Source of the DNA: Nitrosospira sp. 56-18
GTDB taxonomy: Bacteria; Pseudomonadota; Gammaproteobacteria; Burkholderiales; Nitrosomonadaceae
Length of the DNA: 54,305 bases
Assembly (NCBI GenBank): GCA_001899235.1
Contig: MKVR01000016.1
Span: 82,868 to 137,172 of the forward strand
Direction of reading: 5' to 3'
Shown here piece after piece: positions 35,281-45,481 of the stretch. How positions within the stretch are numbered: the stretch's first letter is position 1; each line of letters opens with the position of its first letter. The translations under genes were made by a program, and so were the position numbers. A model generated the notes under the pieces. The model had not been told where the DNA came from and did no database searches. It was given only the letters and a program-made list of their open reading frames with translations.

Positions 35281-35781
35281 TTACTGGATAACGAACGAGG
35301 TGAAAAGTACGCTTTGGATGCGCTGTTCCGCGGCACCCTCCCTGAATGGCTGCCTGATCTCGGCAGCAAGCTCGGCAGCAAGCTTTTTCTTGCCCTCGAT
35401 CCCCAGGATTTCCGATGCCGATTTGCCGGAAAGCAGGAGAACGATACGATTCCGCACTTCCGGCATATGAAGCTTGATCGAATCCGCCGCCGGGGCATCA
35501 TCCACTTTCAAGGTCAGATTGGTTTGCAGATGCTGCTCGTCCCCCTCGGAACGCAGGTTCACGGTAAAAGTATCCAATGTGACGAAAACGGGGGGCTGCT
35601 CTGCTTTCCTGGCGTCTGCGCCATCCTGCGGCCGGTTCATGTACCAGGCTGCACCGCCTCCCGCCGCAGCAAACCCCAGGATTGCAGAAATCGCGATCAT
35701 TGCTATTTTCTTGCCGCCGGATTTTTTCCCCGCGCCGCTTTCACTGTCGGTTTTTCCTCTCACCGCTGATCTGGTTGCCAT
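35281..35781 (-). CDS. fliL: Flagellar basal body-associated protein FliL
   Basis: 166 residues. A short basic cytoplasmic N-terminus, one membrane helix (about 27-50, IAMIAISAILGFAAAGGGAAW), then a periplasmic domain with VFVTLDTFTVNLR, the FliL motif. FliL sits around the stator and supports torque or stator function. 259 bases without a gene separate it from fliK, so it may start its own fliLMNOPQR transcript. Confidence 0.93.
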   Translation of the reverse strand: MATRSAVRGKTDSESGAGKKSGGKKIAMIAISAILGFAAAGGGAAWYMNRPQDGADARKAEQPPVFVTLDTFTVNLRSEGDEQHLQTNLTLKVDDAPAADSIKLHMPEVRNRIVLLLSGKSASEILGIEGKKKLAAELAAEIRQPFREGAAEQRIQSVLFTSFVIQ

Positions 35782-36040
35782 GATTTACTCCATTGCAAAG
35801 TGTGTGAAACGAATTATCGAGCCACCAGCCCGTAGCCGATGCGTCAAACAGAAGGCAAAAAGCGGGTCATCTCGGATTTTTCGGGATTGGGATGACCCTC
35901 CCCGCGGGGTGATGGGCGGGGAAGACCAAATGAAGGAAGTCGAAAGAAGAGTGAGAAAGGAAGAAGGGAGAAGCGGAGAAAGCATGGTGAAGCCGGCAGC
36001 TCCCAGCACCCTGCGGCCAGCGGTTCAGCGGCTGGCAGCG
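35782..36040. other. Gap between fliK and fliL
   Basis: 259 bases on the flagellar strand with no gene; likely site of a separate fliL promoter. A CCCCGCGGGG palindrome lies near 35898. I see no convincing sigma-28 or sigma-54 site. Confidence 0.4.
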
Positions 36041-37552
36041 CTATGCGAAAATATCCACCAGCCTGCTTTTCCCGCCGGGGTTGCTCGCTATCATTCCATG
36101 GCCATTCCCCTGCCCCGCCGGGCTCTCGCCTTGGGAATAACGCGAGCCGGGCCGATGCTGCCGCTCGAAACCCTGCTGCTGCGAACCGTCGCCGCCGCTG
36201 CTGACGGTCGCGCCCCCCAGGCTGATGCCGCTTTCCGCCATCATTTCCCTAAGGCGGGGCAGCGCCGCTTCCAGCGCCTGCCTCACATCCGCATGCTGCG
36301 ACACAAACGTTGCGGTGGCCTGATCGTTGCTGATGGAAAGCGTCACCTGCAATGGCCCGAGATCGGGCGGATTGAGGCTCAGCTCCGCAACCTGCTCCTG
36401 GCTGGAAACCATCCACAAGACTTTCTGGCCTAATGCATCGTCCCAGCCGCTGGCGCCAAGCGGCGTTTGCAGGTCCTGCATGACGGAAATGGCGGTGCTG
36501 GAACCAGTGTCCCCCATGGCGAATCCGCGTTCCGCCGGCTGCGCCATGAAGCTCGCCTGGGGCGCGGCGGACAACGATGGCGGTGGAGGCTGGGATCCCG
36601 CATCCGTTACGATTGCGCCCTGTTTTTCGGGTTTGTCCGCCACGCCCGAGCCTGGCATATCGAACTTGAAATCGTTGCGCTGCGCGGCATCCGGTTTACC
36701 CGCGTCCGTCCTGTCCATCTTATCCGCCCTATCCGGCTTGTCCATCCTGCCGGCGTTCTCCTCCACGTTGGGAAGAGCGCTCTGCTTTCCTTTCGCCGGC
36801 AGCGCCGGAACAGCTTGCGCAGTTTGTGCAGCCTGTGCTATCTGACTCATCTGTATGGCCGGAGCGGGGTTCCCGCCGGCAGCGATGCCGGCCGCCACGC
36901 TTCTCTCGCCTGTGGCGGCATCGGCCGCATCGGCTGTACCCCTTGCAACCCCTGTGCCGCCTGCACTGTAGCCACCGATCCATGGAAAGATATCCGCTCG
37001 CCCCGTTTCTTCCTTGCCCGGCCGGGCCGAAACAGGATTGGCGTCGTCCGGCCCGCCATCCCGTGCCCCGCTTCGGGTATTGGCGATCCGCGAATCCACG
37101 GCGGCAGGAGCCGGAGCGGGAAAAAATTGCGTATTGCCAAGGCTTGCCAGAAGTCCCGCAAGGGAATCGGCATGATTCTCCTCCGGAGACTCCATGCTTT
37201 CCTTATCCATCCGTGCGGCGGCTGCCGCGAAACCCGCCCTTGCCGCATGCTTCGCCGGAGCCCCTTCCGCCACGGCAACGGCTGGCTCGGGGGGAAGTGC
37301 CGTATTTTTCATGGAGGTATCCGAAACAGTACCGGAACTCATGGCGCCGGACGATATGGACGACAGGGATGATAGGGGTGCGCCCCCCTCCTCCTTATCG
37401 TGCATTTCACCTGCCAGCACCTTGCTGAAACTGGGTACGGAGGCGGCCTCGCTTCCTCCATTGCTGGCTGCGGCATTGCCGGCAGATGAACCGGGTGGCG
37501 AAGAGGGTACCGCTGCGGTTGGGGTGTTTTGCAACATGGAGGGATTGAGCAT
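36041..37552 (-). CDS. fliK: Flagellar hook-length control protein FliK
   Basis: 503 residues. The first about 370 residues are low-complexity (Ala, Ser, Pro, Gly, Asp) as usual for the ruler part. The C-terminal domain, about 375-460, has the conserved QEQVAELSLNPPDLGPLQVTL-type segment and LEAALPRLREMMAESGISLGG. FliK is secreted during hook building and switches export from hook to filament at the right length. Sequence outside the C-terminal domain is poorly conserved between species. Confidence 0.92.
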   Translation of the reverse strand: MLNPSMLQNTPTAAVPSSPPGSSAGNAAASNGGSEAASVPSFSKVLAGEMHDKEEGGAPLSSLSSISSGAMSSGTVSDTSMKNTALPPEPAVAVAEGAPAKHAARAGFAAAAARMDKESMESPEENHADSLAGLLASLGNTQFFPAPAPAAVDSRIANTRSGARDGGPDDANPVSARPGKEETGRADIFPWIGGYSAGGTGVARGTADAADAATGERSVAAGIAAGGNPAPAIQMSQIAQAAQTAQAVPALPAKGKQSALPNVEENAGRMDKPDRADKMDRTDAGKPDAAQRNDFKFDMPGSGVADKPEKQGAIVTDAGSQPPPPSLSAAPQASFMAQPAERGFAMGDTGSSTAISVMQDLQTPLGASGWDDALGQKVLWMVSSQEQVAELSLNPPDLGPLQVTLSISNDQATATFVSQHADVRQALEAALPRLREMMAESGISLGGATVSSGGDGSQQQGFERQHRPGSRYSQGESPAGQGNGHGMIASNPGGKSRLVDIFA

Positions 37553-37620
37553 GGCTTTATTCCTGTTTATTTCTGTTTATTGCCGTGTTTGCATTCGAAT
37601 GCTGCAGCGAAACTCATGGC

Positions 37621-38067
37621 TCAGTGCATCACGCCGGAACGCACCAATGCGCTGGCGTGTTCATCCGTTTCCTTCTGCTCATGCCGCGCAGTGCGCTGCT
37701 CCTGCGCGCGTGCTTGGCGCTGTGCCAGCGTGCCGTATGATTTCAGCGTCCGCTTGGCAGATTGCCACGCAACCTCGCTCGCCTCCACGCGCTGCCGCAT
37801 CAAGGCCACCATTTCACGCTGCTGAACAATGGCGGCATCGAGCTTGTCCAGAAAATCCTGGTAGTTGCGCCAGTCCGATGCGGTTATTCCCTGCTGCATC
37901 GAAGCCTGGAAGCGCGCAAGGTATTCGCTTCGATACTGGATAAGCACGCCGAGCTTCGCTTCCATGTCCAGGCCCTGCGCATTCACCGCGCCCAGGCGCC
38001 TGGCGGCCTCATCGGTCCGCAATTGCGCAAGTTCCATCAATGTATCCAGGGCAGAGTGTTTTGTCAT
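37621..38067 (-). CDS. fliJ: Flagellar export protein FliJ
   Basis: 148 residues, all helical and coiled coil, with the family length and place between fliI and fliK. The start MTKHSALDTLMELAQLRTDEAARRLG and the Gln/Glu/Arg-rich heptads fit FliJ, a stalk in the export ATPase ring that also recycles chaperones. Confidence 0.92.
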   Translation of the reverse strand: MTKHSALDTLMELAQLRTDEAARRLGAVNAQGLDMEAKLGVLIQYRSEYLARFQASMQQGITASDWRNYQDFLDKLDAAIVQQREMVALMRQRVEASEVAWQSAKRTLKSYGTLAQRQARAQEQRTARHEQKETDEHASALVRSGVMH

Positions 38068-38130
38068 TTTCGGTCAAGGCTCGGTTGAAAAGTATCAAAG
38101 GATGGGTGTCAGGTCTGGCTCGATTCAACT

Positions 38131-39564
38131 TCAGCTGTTTTGCTGGGCGAGCAGCGCGCTCAGCCTGGCTGTGCTTTCCGCATGTTCGGCACGCTCGAAT
38201 ATCCCTTGCTGAAGGAATGCCTCCAGCCTGGGGTGCAGCAGGATGGCCTTATCCAGCAGCGGATCGCTCCCCTGCGCATAGGCGCCGACACTGATCAGGT
38301 CGCGTGAACGCTGGTAGCGTGAATAGAGTTGCTTGAAAACCCGCACCTGCTCGAAATATTCGGGCGAAATCAGGCTGGTCATGGCGCGGCTGATCGAGGC
38401 TTCGATGTCAATGGCGGGATAATGGCCGCTTTCGGCAAGCTGGCGCGACAGCACCACGTGCCCATCCAGAATGGCACGCGCGGAATCGGCAATCGGGTCC
38501 TGCTGGTCATCCCCTTCTGTCAGGACTGTGTAGAATGCGGTGATCGAGCCGCCTCCCCTGGCGCCGTTGCCGGTGCGCTCCACCAGTTGCGGCAGTTTGG
38601 CGAACACCGACGGCGGATAGCCTTTGGTCGCCGGGGGTTCGCCGATCGCCAGGGCTATTTCGCGTTGCGCCATGGCGTAGCGGGTCAGCGAATCCATGAT
38701 CAGCAGGACATTTTTTCCCTGATCGCGAAAATACTCCGCGATGGAGGTGGCATAGGAAGCGCCCTGCAGCCGCATCAACGGCCAGGTATCCGCTGGCGCC
38801 GCCACGACTACCGAACGCGCCAGCCCCTCTGGACCCAGGCTTTGCTCGATGAATTCCTTGACCTCCCGCCCTCGTTCTCCGATCAATCCCACCACGATCA
38901 CATCGGCGCTGGTATAGCGCGCCATCATTCCCAGCAGCACGCTTTTTCCCACGCCGGATCCGGCAAACAGGCCCATGCGCTGTCCTCGCCCGACGGTAAG
39001 CAGCGCGTTGATGGCGCGCACGCCCACGTCCAGTACCTGGCGGATGGGTTCCCGGTCGAGCGGGTTGACGGGTTTGTTGGCAAGCGGGGCTTCCCGCGCG
39101 GCCCTGAGCGGGCCAAGGCCGTCCAGGGGGCGTCCCGCGCCATCCACTACCCGCCCCAGCAGACCCTCCCCCACCGGGAAGTGCCGCACACGGTCGGATG
39201 CGCGGCGGCGGGGAAGTCCTGGGGCGCCAGGAGCCGGAAGTATCGACGCGCTCTCCCAGGGAATCACCTTGGCGCCAGGACTCAGCCCGAAGATGTCATC
39301 GGTCGGCATCAGGTACAGCCGGTCCCCGTTAAAACCGACTACCTCCGCTTCCACCCGGTTGCCGTTGGGCATCAGCACGGTGCATCCGCTGCCCACCGCG
39401 AGCCGCAGGCCCACCGCTTCCATCACCAGCCCGGCAACGCGGGTAAGGCTGCCCGAGCGCTGGAAGGGTTCCGTGGCTGCTACGGCATTGCCGCAGCTCT
39501 TGAGAAAACTGCCCCACTGTTCCGGGTGGGATTGCATAGCGGCGGGCATGGTCATTCCAGCCAC
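38131..39564 (-). CDS. fliI: Flagellum-specific export ATPase FliI
   Basis: 477 residues. F1-beta-like ATPase: Walker [18 protein letters not shown], then [32 protein letters not shown] (Walker B region) and the [18 protein letters not shown] segment typical of type III export ATPases. It energises export of flagellar subunits with FliH and FliJ. The start at 39564 overlaps the fliH end by 13 bases; the Met four residues later is an alternative. Confidence 0.97.
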   Translation of the reverse strand: MAGMTMPAAMQSHPEQWGSFLKSCGNAVAATEPFQRSGSLTRVAGLVMEAVGLRLAVGSGCTVLMPNGNRVEAEVVGFNGDRLYLMPTDDIFGLSPGAKVIPWESASILPAPGAPGLPRRRASDRVRHFPVGEGLLGRVVDGAGRPLDGLGPLRAAREAPLANKPVNPLDREPIRQVLDVGVRAINALLTVGRGQRMGLFAGSGVGKSVLLGMMARYTSADVIVVGLIGERGREVKEFIEQSLGPEGLARSVVVAAPADTWPLMRLQGASYATSIAEYFRDQGKNVLLIMDSLTRYAMAQREIALAIGEPPATKGYPPSVFAKLPQLVERTGNGARGGGSITAFYTVLTEGDDQQDPIADSARAILDGHVVLSRQLAESGHYPAIDIEASISRAMTSLISPEYFEQVRVFKQLYSRYQRSRDLISVGAYAQGSDPLLDKAILLHPRLEAFLQQGIFERAEHAESTARLSALLAQQNS

Positions 39565-40229
39565 CCGCTATTCTGTCCCAGCGCCTGCGCAATGCGCTGC
39601 CAGCGGCTCTGGAGCGTGGCGTCGACATGGCTGTTGCCCGTCCTGATCCGGCAGCCGCCGCGCTCCAGTTGCGGATCAATGCTGATCACGCAATCGTTGA
39701 GCTCCTGGTTCAAGTGCTCGCGCACCAGCGCGGCATCGTCAGGATGCAGGGAAATCTGGGGCGGCTGTCCGAACGCCGACTCCTCGCGAATGATTTCACG
39801 CACTACCGCCAGCACGATCTCTGGCTTGACCCGCAACGCCTCGCGCACCATTTGCCGGGAAAGGTCCAGCGCGAGGGCAAGCAATTCGCTGGAAATGTTC
39901 TGGTCGGCCTGCGCCAGCGCCTGGCTGAACCCGCTTAGCAGCGCCTGCAGGCTGGCCGCCGCCTCCGCCGCGCGCCCGCGGCCGATCTCATAGCCCGCTT
40001 CGTGTCCGGCCTTCATGCCTGTCTCATACCCTGCGGCATAACCCTCCTGCTGCGCCTCGCGGTTGATTCTTTCAATCTGCTCCACCGTGGGCAGAACAGC
40101 CGCCGGCGGCGGAGCGCTTTGCTGGTCCGGCCGCGGTCCGGGCGCGGTAGAAAAGGGATCGTCCAGCGCGTCCATCTGCCAACGCTGATACGTGGCCAGT
40201 TTTTTTCGCGGGATAATATTATTGATCAT
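39552..40229 (-). CDS. fliH: Flagellar assembly protein FliH
   Basis: 225 residues. It carries a Tyr/Gly/Glu repeat region, [21 protein letters not shown], which matches the GxxxG repeats of FliH, and a V-ATPase-E-like C-terminal half ([27 protein letters not shown]). FliH holds FliI at the C ring through FliN. The product begins [20 protein letters not shown]. Overlap with fliI indicates coupling. Confidence 0.94.
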   Translation of the reverse strand: MINNIIPRKKLATYQRWQMDALDDPFSTAPGPRPDQQSAPPPAAVLPTVEQIERINREAQQEGYAAGYETGMKAGHEAGYEIGRGRAAEAAASLQALLSGFSQALAQADQNISSELLALALDLSRQMVREALRVKPEIVLAVVREIIREESAFGQPPQISLHPDDAALVREHLNQELNDCVISIDPQLERGGCRIRTGNSHVDATLQSRWQRIAQALGQNSGWLE

Positions 40230-40298
40230 GATGGCTGTTCAACCTTTGTTACTTCGATAACGATATCGACGCGCATCGGCCTGCACCGAAGATGCTCA

Positions 40299-41297
40299 TC
40301 AAATGTAGGTCTCCTCGCCCTTGCCGCGGAAGATGATGGTGCCTTCCTCAGACAGGCGCCGCACGATCTGAAGTATGTGCTTCTGCTGCGCCTCCACGGC
40401 GCTTACCCTGACCGGCCCCATCACTTCCAGATCCTCGCGCAATATTTCCGCGGCCCGGCTCGACATATTCCTGTATATTTTTTCACGCAGATCCTCGGGC
40501 GCTCCCTTCAATGCAACGGCAAGCGTTTCGCTGGGAACTTCGCGCAGCACCAGCTGGATTCCCCTGTCGTCGATATCAAGCAGGTTTTCGAATACCACCA
40601 TCTGGTCCATTATCTTCTGCGCCAATTCCGGATCGTGCTCGCGCAGGTTGTCGAGCACCGAAGTTTCAGCGGCACTACCCATGAAATTGATGATCTGGGC
40701 AGCCGTGCGGATGCCTCCGACCGGGCTTTTGTTCAGGCTTTCGCTACCCGACAGCAGATCGGTGAGCACGTCGTTGAGTTCCCGCAGCGCCGAAGGCTGT
40801 ATTCCTTCCAGCGTTGCGATGCGCAGCAGCACATCGTTGCGCATCTGCTCGGGAAATTCTCCCAGGATTTCGCTTGCCTGGTCGCGATCCAGGTGCACCA
40901 GGATGGTGGCGATGATTTGCGGATGCTCCGCCCGGATGAGCTCGGCGACGGAGGGCGAATCCACCCATTTGAGACCCTCTATGCCGCTGGTGTCGCTGCC
41001 TTCGAGAATGCGGCTGATGATGTCAGTGGATTTCTCTTCCCCCAGCGTGCGATGAAGAACCGCGCGCGCATAATTCTCGGGATCCATGATCAGCGTGCCA
41101 AGCTTATCCGAGGCCCGCATGCAAAAATCGGTAATGACGCTGTCCACCTGGTCCCTGCTGACGTTCTTGAGTTTCGCCATGGCGGTGCCCACCTTTTGCA
41201 CCTCGCGCGGGCTGAGATGCTTGAGAACTTCCACCGCCTCATCTTCCCCCAGTGACAGGAGCAGGATGGCGCTTTTCTGTATGCCTTCTTCATTCAT
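40299..41297 (-). CDS. fliG: Flagellar motor switch protein FliG
   Basis: 332 residues, standard length. N-terminal KSAILLLSLGEDEAVEVLKHLSP, the middle EHPQIIATILVHLDRDQASEIL, and the C-terminal domain with charged motor helix (MSSRAAEILREDLEVMGPVRVSAVE) are diagnostic. FliG joins the MS ring to FliM and contacts the MotA stator for torque. It overlaps fliF by 8 bases. Confidence 0.97.
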   Translation of the reverse strand: MNEEGIQKSAILLLSLGEDEAVEVLKHLSPREVQKVGTAMAKLKNVSRDQVDSVITDFCMRASDKLGTLIMDPENYARAVLHRTLGEEKSTDIISRILEGSDTSGIEGLKWVDSPSVAELIRAEHPQIIATILVHLDRDQASEILGEFPEQMRNDVLLRIATLEGIQPSALRELNDVLTDLLSGSESLNKSPVGGIRTAAQIINFMGSAAETSVLDNLREHDPELAQKIMDQMVVFENLLDIDDRGIQLVLREVPSETLAVALKGAPEDLREKIYRNMSSRAAEILREDLEVMGPVRVSAVEAQQKHILQIVRRLSEEGTIIFRGKGEETYI

Positions 41298-42996
41298 GGC
41301 TGGTTACCCATTGTTTGACCACGCCCGCCACGACTTTCGGATCATCTTTCGCCAGCTGGCGCGCCAGCATCAGGTTTTGTTCATTTCGGGAAAGCTGGGC
41401 CTGCCTGAATTCGTCCGTCAGTGAAATGGGTTCGTCCTCCTTATCTCCCTCTTCCGCCAGCGCCGGAACCGGCTGGTCTGCCGGCTGGCTCATGCGCCGC
41501 AGCGCGGGGCGAAGCACGCCCAGGACCAGGTACAGGATGAGTGATCCGATCAGCAGAAGCTTTCCGCCCTGCATGGCAAGATCGATGACTTCAGGTTGCT
41601 TCCACAGCGGCAGTTCCGGCACCTCTTCCCGCGCCAGGTCGGTGAAGGGGCTGTTGGCTACGCTCAGCGTATCTCCGCGCTCCTTGTTGAATCCCATGGC
41701 ATCCTTCACCAGATCGGTGATTTGCGCCTTCTCCGTTTCATTCAGGGGCTGGGTGGTCACGTCTCCTTTTTCATCCGTGACGCGGCGGTAGTTGACGACC
41801 ACGGCAGCCGACAGGCGCTTGATTCCCCCCACGGGCTTGCGCACGTGCTGGATCGTTTTATCCACCTCGTAGTTGGTCGTTGCATCCTTGCGCGAATTGA
41901 CAGGCGCGGGGGTGCCCTGCCCGCCTGCGGGGGCGGTGCCGGCCGCGCCGGACTGAGGGCCGTTGGCGGACTTGGCAGCCGCGGTGGTGATCGGTGCGGT
42001 TGCGGGACTTGGAGGCTGATTGGAAAGCGCGCCGGGCACGCCGCCGTCAACCTGTCCCGCCACGGTCGTCGATTCGGAAGTCTGACGGCTGCGCAGGGTG
42101 GAGTTCGCCGGATCCTGATTGGGCTTGTACAGTTCCGCCAATTGCTCGGTGTGAGCAAAATCCACGTCCGCCGTCACCTGCGCCCGCACGTTTTCCAGCC
42201 CCACGATGGGAATCAGGATCGCCTCGATGCGCTTTACGTAGCTTTGCTCCAGGTCGTGCAGGTATTTCAGCTGATTCGGGTCGAGACCTGTGGATGGGTT
42301 CGACTCATCCAGCTTGCTCAGGAGGGCGCCGTTCTGATCCACGACAGTGACATTTTTGATCGGCAAATTCGGGACGCTGCTGGAAACCAGATGCATGACA
42401 GCGTTCACCTGCTGCGGATCGAGGGTGCGCCCTGGATAAAGATTCACCAGTACGGAAGCACTTGGTTTCTGTTGCTCGCGCATGAACACCGATTGTTTTG
42501 CCATGGCGAGGTGAACCCGCGCGCTGCTGACGGCAGCCAGGGACTGGACCGAGCGGGCCAGCTCGCCTTCCAGCGCGCGCTGGAAATTGACTTGTTCGAG
42601 AAACTGGCTCGTCCCGAATTTCTGGTTTTCCATCAGTTCGAACCCCACCAGCCCACCCTTGGGCAGCCCCTGCGAAGCCAGCTTGAGACGGGCATCATGC
42701 ACCTCGCTGGCCGGAACCAGGATGGCGCCCCCGCCTTCCACAAACTTGTAGGGAACGTTCATTTGCTGCAGCGAAGCGATGATCGCACCGCCGTCGCGGT
42801 CGGAAACATTGCTGAACAGCACTTTGTAGTCCGGGGTCCGGCTCCACATCCAGCCGCCGCCGAGCAACGCGACAATGGCGGAAATAGCCAGCATCAATCC
42901 CAGTTTTTGCTGGCTGGACAACCTGCCCAGCATGCCCAGCGGGCTGCTCGCAACTTGTGAAGCGCTTATCGCTACCGCTTCCGCCCCTACCGCCAT
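41290..42996 (-). CDS. fliF: Flagellar MS-ring protein FliF
   Basis: 568 residues from the ATG at 42996, with GGGGAG upstream; an open frame extends to 43206 but lacks a start signal and would run into the fliE promoter region. Two membrane helices (about 35-55 and 450-475) flank the periplasmic ring-building motifs, with NVSDRDGGAIIASLQQMNVPYK and VNFQRALEGELARS. The C-terminal tail binds FliG. It heads the minus-strand flagellar series and is divergent from fliE. Confidence 0.97.
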   Translation of the reverse strand: MAVGAEAVAISASQVASSPLGMLGRLSSQQKLGLMLAISAIVALLGGGWMWSRTPDYKVLFSNVSDRDGGAIIASLQQMNVPYKFVEGGGAILVPASEVHDARLKLASQGLPKGGLVGFELMENQKFGTSQFLEQVNFQRALEGELARSVQSLAAVSSARVHLAMAKQSVFMREQQKPSASVLVNLYPGRTLDPQQVNAVMHLVSSSVPNLPIKNVTVVDQNGALLSKLDESNPSTGLDPNQLKYLHDLEQSYVKRIEAILIPIVGLENVRAQVTADVDFAHTEQLAELYKPNQDPANSTLRSRQTSESTTVAGQVDGGVPGALSNQPPSPATAPITTAAAKSANGPQSGAAGTAPAGGQGTPAPVNSRKDATTNYEVDKTIQHVRKPVGGIKRLSAAVVVNYRRVTDEKGDVTTQPLNETEKAQITDLVKDAMGFNKERGDTLSVANSPFTDLAREEVPELPLWKQPEVIDLAMQGGKLLLIGSLILYLVLGVLRPALRRMSQPADQPVPALAEEGDKEDEPISLTDEFRQAQLSRNEQNLMLARQLAKDDPKVVAGVVKQWVTSHE

Positions 42997-43241
42997 GACG
43001 TTCTCCCCTTCGAAATTGACTGGATATGAATCAGAAATAAATCGATGCTGAATTCCATGCTCGGCTATTGCGATATCGCTGCGCTCGTGAATGACTGCAT
43101 TATCAATATTCGCGGGGATATCAAAGCAGGGAAAAGAGGCGGGTTTGCGGCGCTTTTCATTGCAAGGGACAGCCGCAGGCACTGCTATTGTGCCGCCATG
43201 CAACAACCAGCAATAGCGTGAACGACAGCGGAGGCCGCATC
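42997..43241. promoter_or_regulatory. Divergent fliF-fliE promoter region
   Basis: 245 bases between divergent flagellar genes. A short palindrome GGCAC-TGCTATT-GTGCC lies at about 43180-43196. Spacing is close to, but does not meet, a sigma-54 -24/-12 site (GG then GT, not GC). No regulator site is certain. Confidence 0.4.
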
Positions 43242-43616
43242 ATGGATGTATCGAAGATGGATTCAATGCTTGCGCAGTTGAAAGCAGGAGCCGCGCTGGC
43301 AGCAGGCAGGCCTGCCCCGCTTTCCGCTTCCAGGATAGCTTCAGCAGGAGTGAATGAAGCGCAGGGAGGGATAGGAGGGGCCGGGGGCGTCGGCGTGGAT
43401 TTCACCAGCGTTCTGAAAAAATCGCTGGACCAGGTCAATCATACCCAGCAGCATGCTACCAGGCTTGCACGGGATTTCGAGATGGGCGCACCGGGCGCGA
43501 ACCTGACCGATGCCATGATTTCCTTGCAGAAGGCGAACATTTCCCTGCAATATACCCTGCAGGTGCGCAACAAGATGGTCGCCGCATATCAGGACATCAT
43601 GAACATGCCGGTATGA
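43242..43616 (+). CDS. fliE: Flagellar hook-basal body protein FliE
   Basis: 124 residues from the ATG at 43242, preceded by GGAGG. The C-terminal half is conserved: VDFTSVLKKSLDQVNHTQQ, the LARDFEMGAPGANLTDAMISLQKANISLQ segment and the end VRNKMVAAYQDIMNMPV. FliE links the MS ring to the rod and is the first exported rod component. It is divergent from fliF and ends just before a repeat end. Confidence 0.95.
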   Translation: MDVSKMDSMLAQLKAGAALAAGRPAPLSASRIASAGVNEAQGGIGGAGGVGVDFTSVLKKSLDQVNHTQQHATRLARDFEMGAPGANLTDAMISLQKANISLQYTLQVRNKMVAAYQDIMNMPV

Positions 43617-43621
43617 GGTCT

Positions 43622-43670
43622 CCGTCATTCCAGACCCCGCACCGGCGGAGATTTGTTCAGCGCTTCCCTA
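43622..43670 (-). repeat. REP-like unit joined to a solo element end (copy R5)
   Basis: On the plus strand CCGTCATTCCAGAC, then GGCGGAGATTTGTTCAGCGC and TTCCCTA. On the minus strand this reads as the element end TAGGGAAGCGCTGAACAAAT starting at the yeaD stop codon (43668-43670). The left part resembles the repeat at 22851. Confidence 0.7.
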
Positions 43671-44609
43671 ACCTTCGACGTGAAGCGCTTTCAATTCGTC
43701 CGGCAGATCGCGCTCTATCCGGTAGGTGGCCGTCAGCCGCGCTTCTCCATCAGGAAGGACTTGCGCCACGTCCGTATCCGCGTTGGTTGTTTCGACGCAT
43801 ACGAAGCGCTGGTAATCGTCGTCCTCGAGATCGCCCATTTCCGCAGAAATCTTCTCCCAGGGATTCCACACGACAGCGGTGTGACTACCTCTGGAAGCAA
43901 TGCATATCCTGCGATCCAGGGCAGCATCATCGATGACAAGTTCACTGCTCCCGTTACGGTAGATGCGATCCACTTCCCTGTTTATAGTGATCGGCCCGGA
44001 TTGCAGCTTGCGTGCGCCCTTGTCGGTCTTGTCGATATATTCGGTATTTTCCAGCCCCAGGACAGCTATCCGGCTGATATGCCCTACCTTGAAATAGGTA
44101 TGAAGCGCCTGAGTGATCGAAAAAGGCTGGCCGCCAGCATTGCGCGTGATCAATTCCAGGCGCAGCGACTTCCCCACCGTGATTTCCAGTTGCAGCATAA
44201 ATGCGTTCGGCCAAATATCCCGCGTTTCCGCGCTATCGGCCAGCCCCAGTGTCACCTTGCTCTCTTCACTGGAAATTGCTTCAGTGTGCATCACTTCCCA
44301 GAACCGGGTGCGCACAAATCCATGCGCCGGCCGGCCCTTCCCTTCCGGATCCGGACCAAACCAGGGCCAGCAAACAGGACTTCCCCCCTTGATGCTTTTG
44401 CCGGGAGCATAGTAGGCCAACTGGCTGAGGAACATCAGGTTGTGCTGCTCATTGGCTGGTTGAAACGATAATACCTGCCCGCCATAGACCGAGATGACGG
44501 CGCTGGCACTGTCATTGCTGACCTTGATGAAAGGAAAGCCGGCGGGACCTTCGACAACCTTGATCTGGTCATCGATGCGATGGTCGATATTCAATTGCTC
44601 GATATCCAT
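43668..44609 (-). CDS. D-hexose-6-phosphate mutarotase (YeaD family)
   Basis: 313 residues from the ATG at 44609; a TTG 7 codons upstream is weaker. Aldose-1-epimerase-like beta sandwich with GGQVLSFQP, GGSPVCWPWFGP, HGFVRTRFW (catalytic His region), LHTYFKVG and the Glu in VETTN near the end. It interconverts the alpha and beta anomers of glucose-6-phosphate and similar sugars in the cytoplasm. Function by family; specificity not tested. Its TAG stop coincides with element end R5. Confidence 0.92.
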   Translation of the reverse strand: MDIEQLNIDHRIDDQIKVVEGPAGFPFIKVSNDSASAVISVYGGQVLSFQPANEQHNLMFLSQLAYYAPGKSIKGGSPVCWPWFGPDPEGKGRPAHGFVRTRFWEVMHTEAISSEESKVTLGLADSAETRDIWPNAFMLQLEITVGKSLRLELITRNAGGQPFSITQALHTYFKVGHISRIAVLGLENTEYIDKTDKGARKLQSGPITINREVDRIYRNGSSELVIDDAALDRRICIASRGSHTAVVWNPWEKISAEMGDLEDDDYQRFVCVETTNADTDVAQVLPDGEARLTATYRIERDLPDELKALHVEG

Positions 44610-44876
44610 GATTCTGCCTGGCGCCTCCAAGTCGCCTTCTTCCTTATGCGGCGGCTCCGCCGCGGATGCCCCCCGCCGGGTTGATCGGGTGATCGGGATA
44701 TTCCTGTTTTAAAGCGGAAATGAAACGCGACGCCGTGAATGAATGTGCAAATGAAGCCAGCCCCGGCAGCCACCCGTGCGGCGTTCGGGAACCGCATTGC
44801 GCGGCGTAATCCAATGCGATGATAGCACGCAAAAATTCCATTGAGGAAAGGCAGTGGAGAAGATTTTGGCAGAGGA
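44610..44876. other. Gap between yeaD and the DUF3293 gene
   Basis: 267 bases on the minus-strand side. No reliable gene; overlapping short frames have no start signal. Probably the yeaD promoter region. Confidence 0.35.
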
Positions 44877-45425
44877 TCAACGAAGCAGGATGAGCCGGGG
44901 AATGGCGTCTTCGTCCGCCCATACCAGGGCATTCTGCCTGAATTCCCTGCCCAGCCGGATCGCTGTTTCCAGATCCAGCCCCAGCACGAGAAAACTCTTT
45001 TCTCCCGGCCATGTGCCGATGGAATCGCTGCTCTCCCCATCGATGATCTCTTCCGGCCGGGCACAATAGTGCATCAGCCTGTCCCGCAGCCGGGCGCAAG
45101 CCGCAAGGTTCTCCTCGTGGCCATGCGGCATGCTCAAGGGATTGCATGCCGTGATGAATGCCGCGCACCGATGGCCGGAAGCAGCGAAAAGCTGCGATAG
45201 CGCTGCGGAATACTCATCTACATGCAGGACGAATGCGCTATCGAACGCGTTATCCGGGCTTGCGGCCACTGTTCCTCCTCCCGTCGCCGCCGATGGCGCC
45301 GCTGGCATGACCCAGTAGCCAGCGGAACGGTAGGCACTGATGAGCCTCGTGGGAATGGCGGATCGTGCAGGTTGCGTAGGCCGGATTAGTGGAGCGTAAT
45401 CCGGCAGCGGCAATTCATTCTTCAT
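44877..45425 (-). CDS. DUF3293-type protein
   Basis: 182 residues, ATG directly after an in-frame TGA and without a good ribosome site. The segment AAFITACNPLSMPHGHEENLAAC and the later SFLVLGLDLETAIRLGREFRQNALVW fit the DUF3293 family (conserved NP and Gly/Leu patterns). No signal peptide. Function unknown. The gene lies between yeaD and a 2-hydroxyacid dehydrogenase, all on the minus strand with separate promoters likely. Confidence 0.75.
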   Translation of the reverse strand: MKNELPLPDYAPLIRPTQPARSAIPTRLISAYRSAGYWVMPAAPSAATGGGTVAASPDNAFDSAFVLHVDEYSAALSQLFAASGHRCAAFITACNPLSMPHGHEENLAACARLRDRLMHYCARPEEIIDGESSDSIGTWPGEKSFLVLGLDLETAIRLGREFRQNALVWADEDAIPRLILLR

Positions 45426-45481
45426 TCATATGGGCGCATCGCTTTTTCCGGATTCATTACATATGCGGGTTCATAGCTCAG

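Noticed and set aside
35782-35870. Sigma-28 promoter before fliL at GCTCGATAATT
   Set aside because: The -10 differs from GCCGATAA and no TAAA lies 15 bases upstream.
38329-41255. Two long plus-strand frames opposite fliI-fliH-fliG
   Set aside because: Antisense shadows in GC-rich genes; the minus-strand flagellar genes account for the sequence.
43175-43200. Sigma-54 promoter for fliE or fliF at GGCACTGCTATTGTGCC
   Set aside because: The spacing gives GG then GT where GC is required at -12, on either strand.
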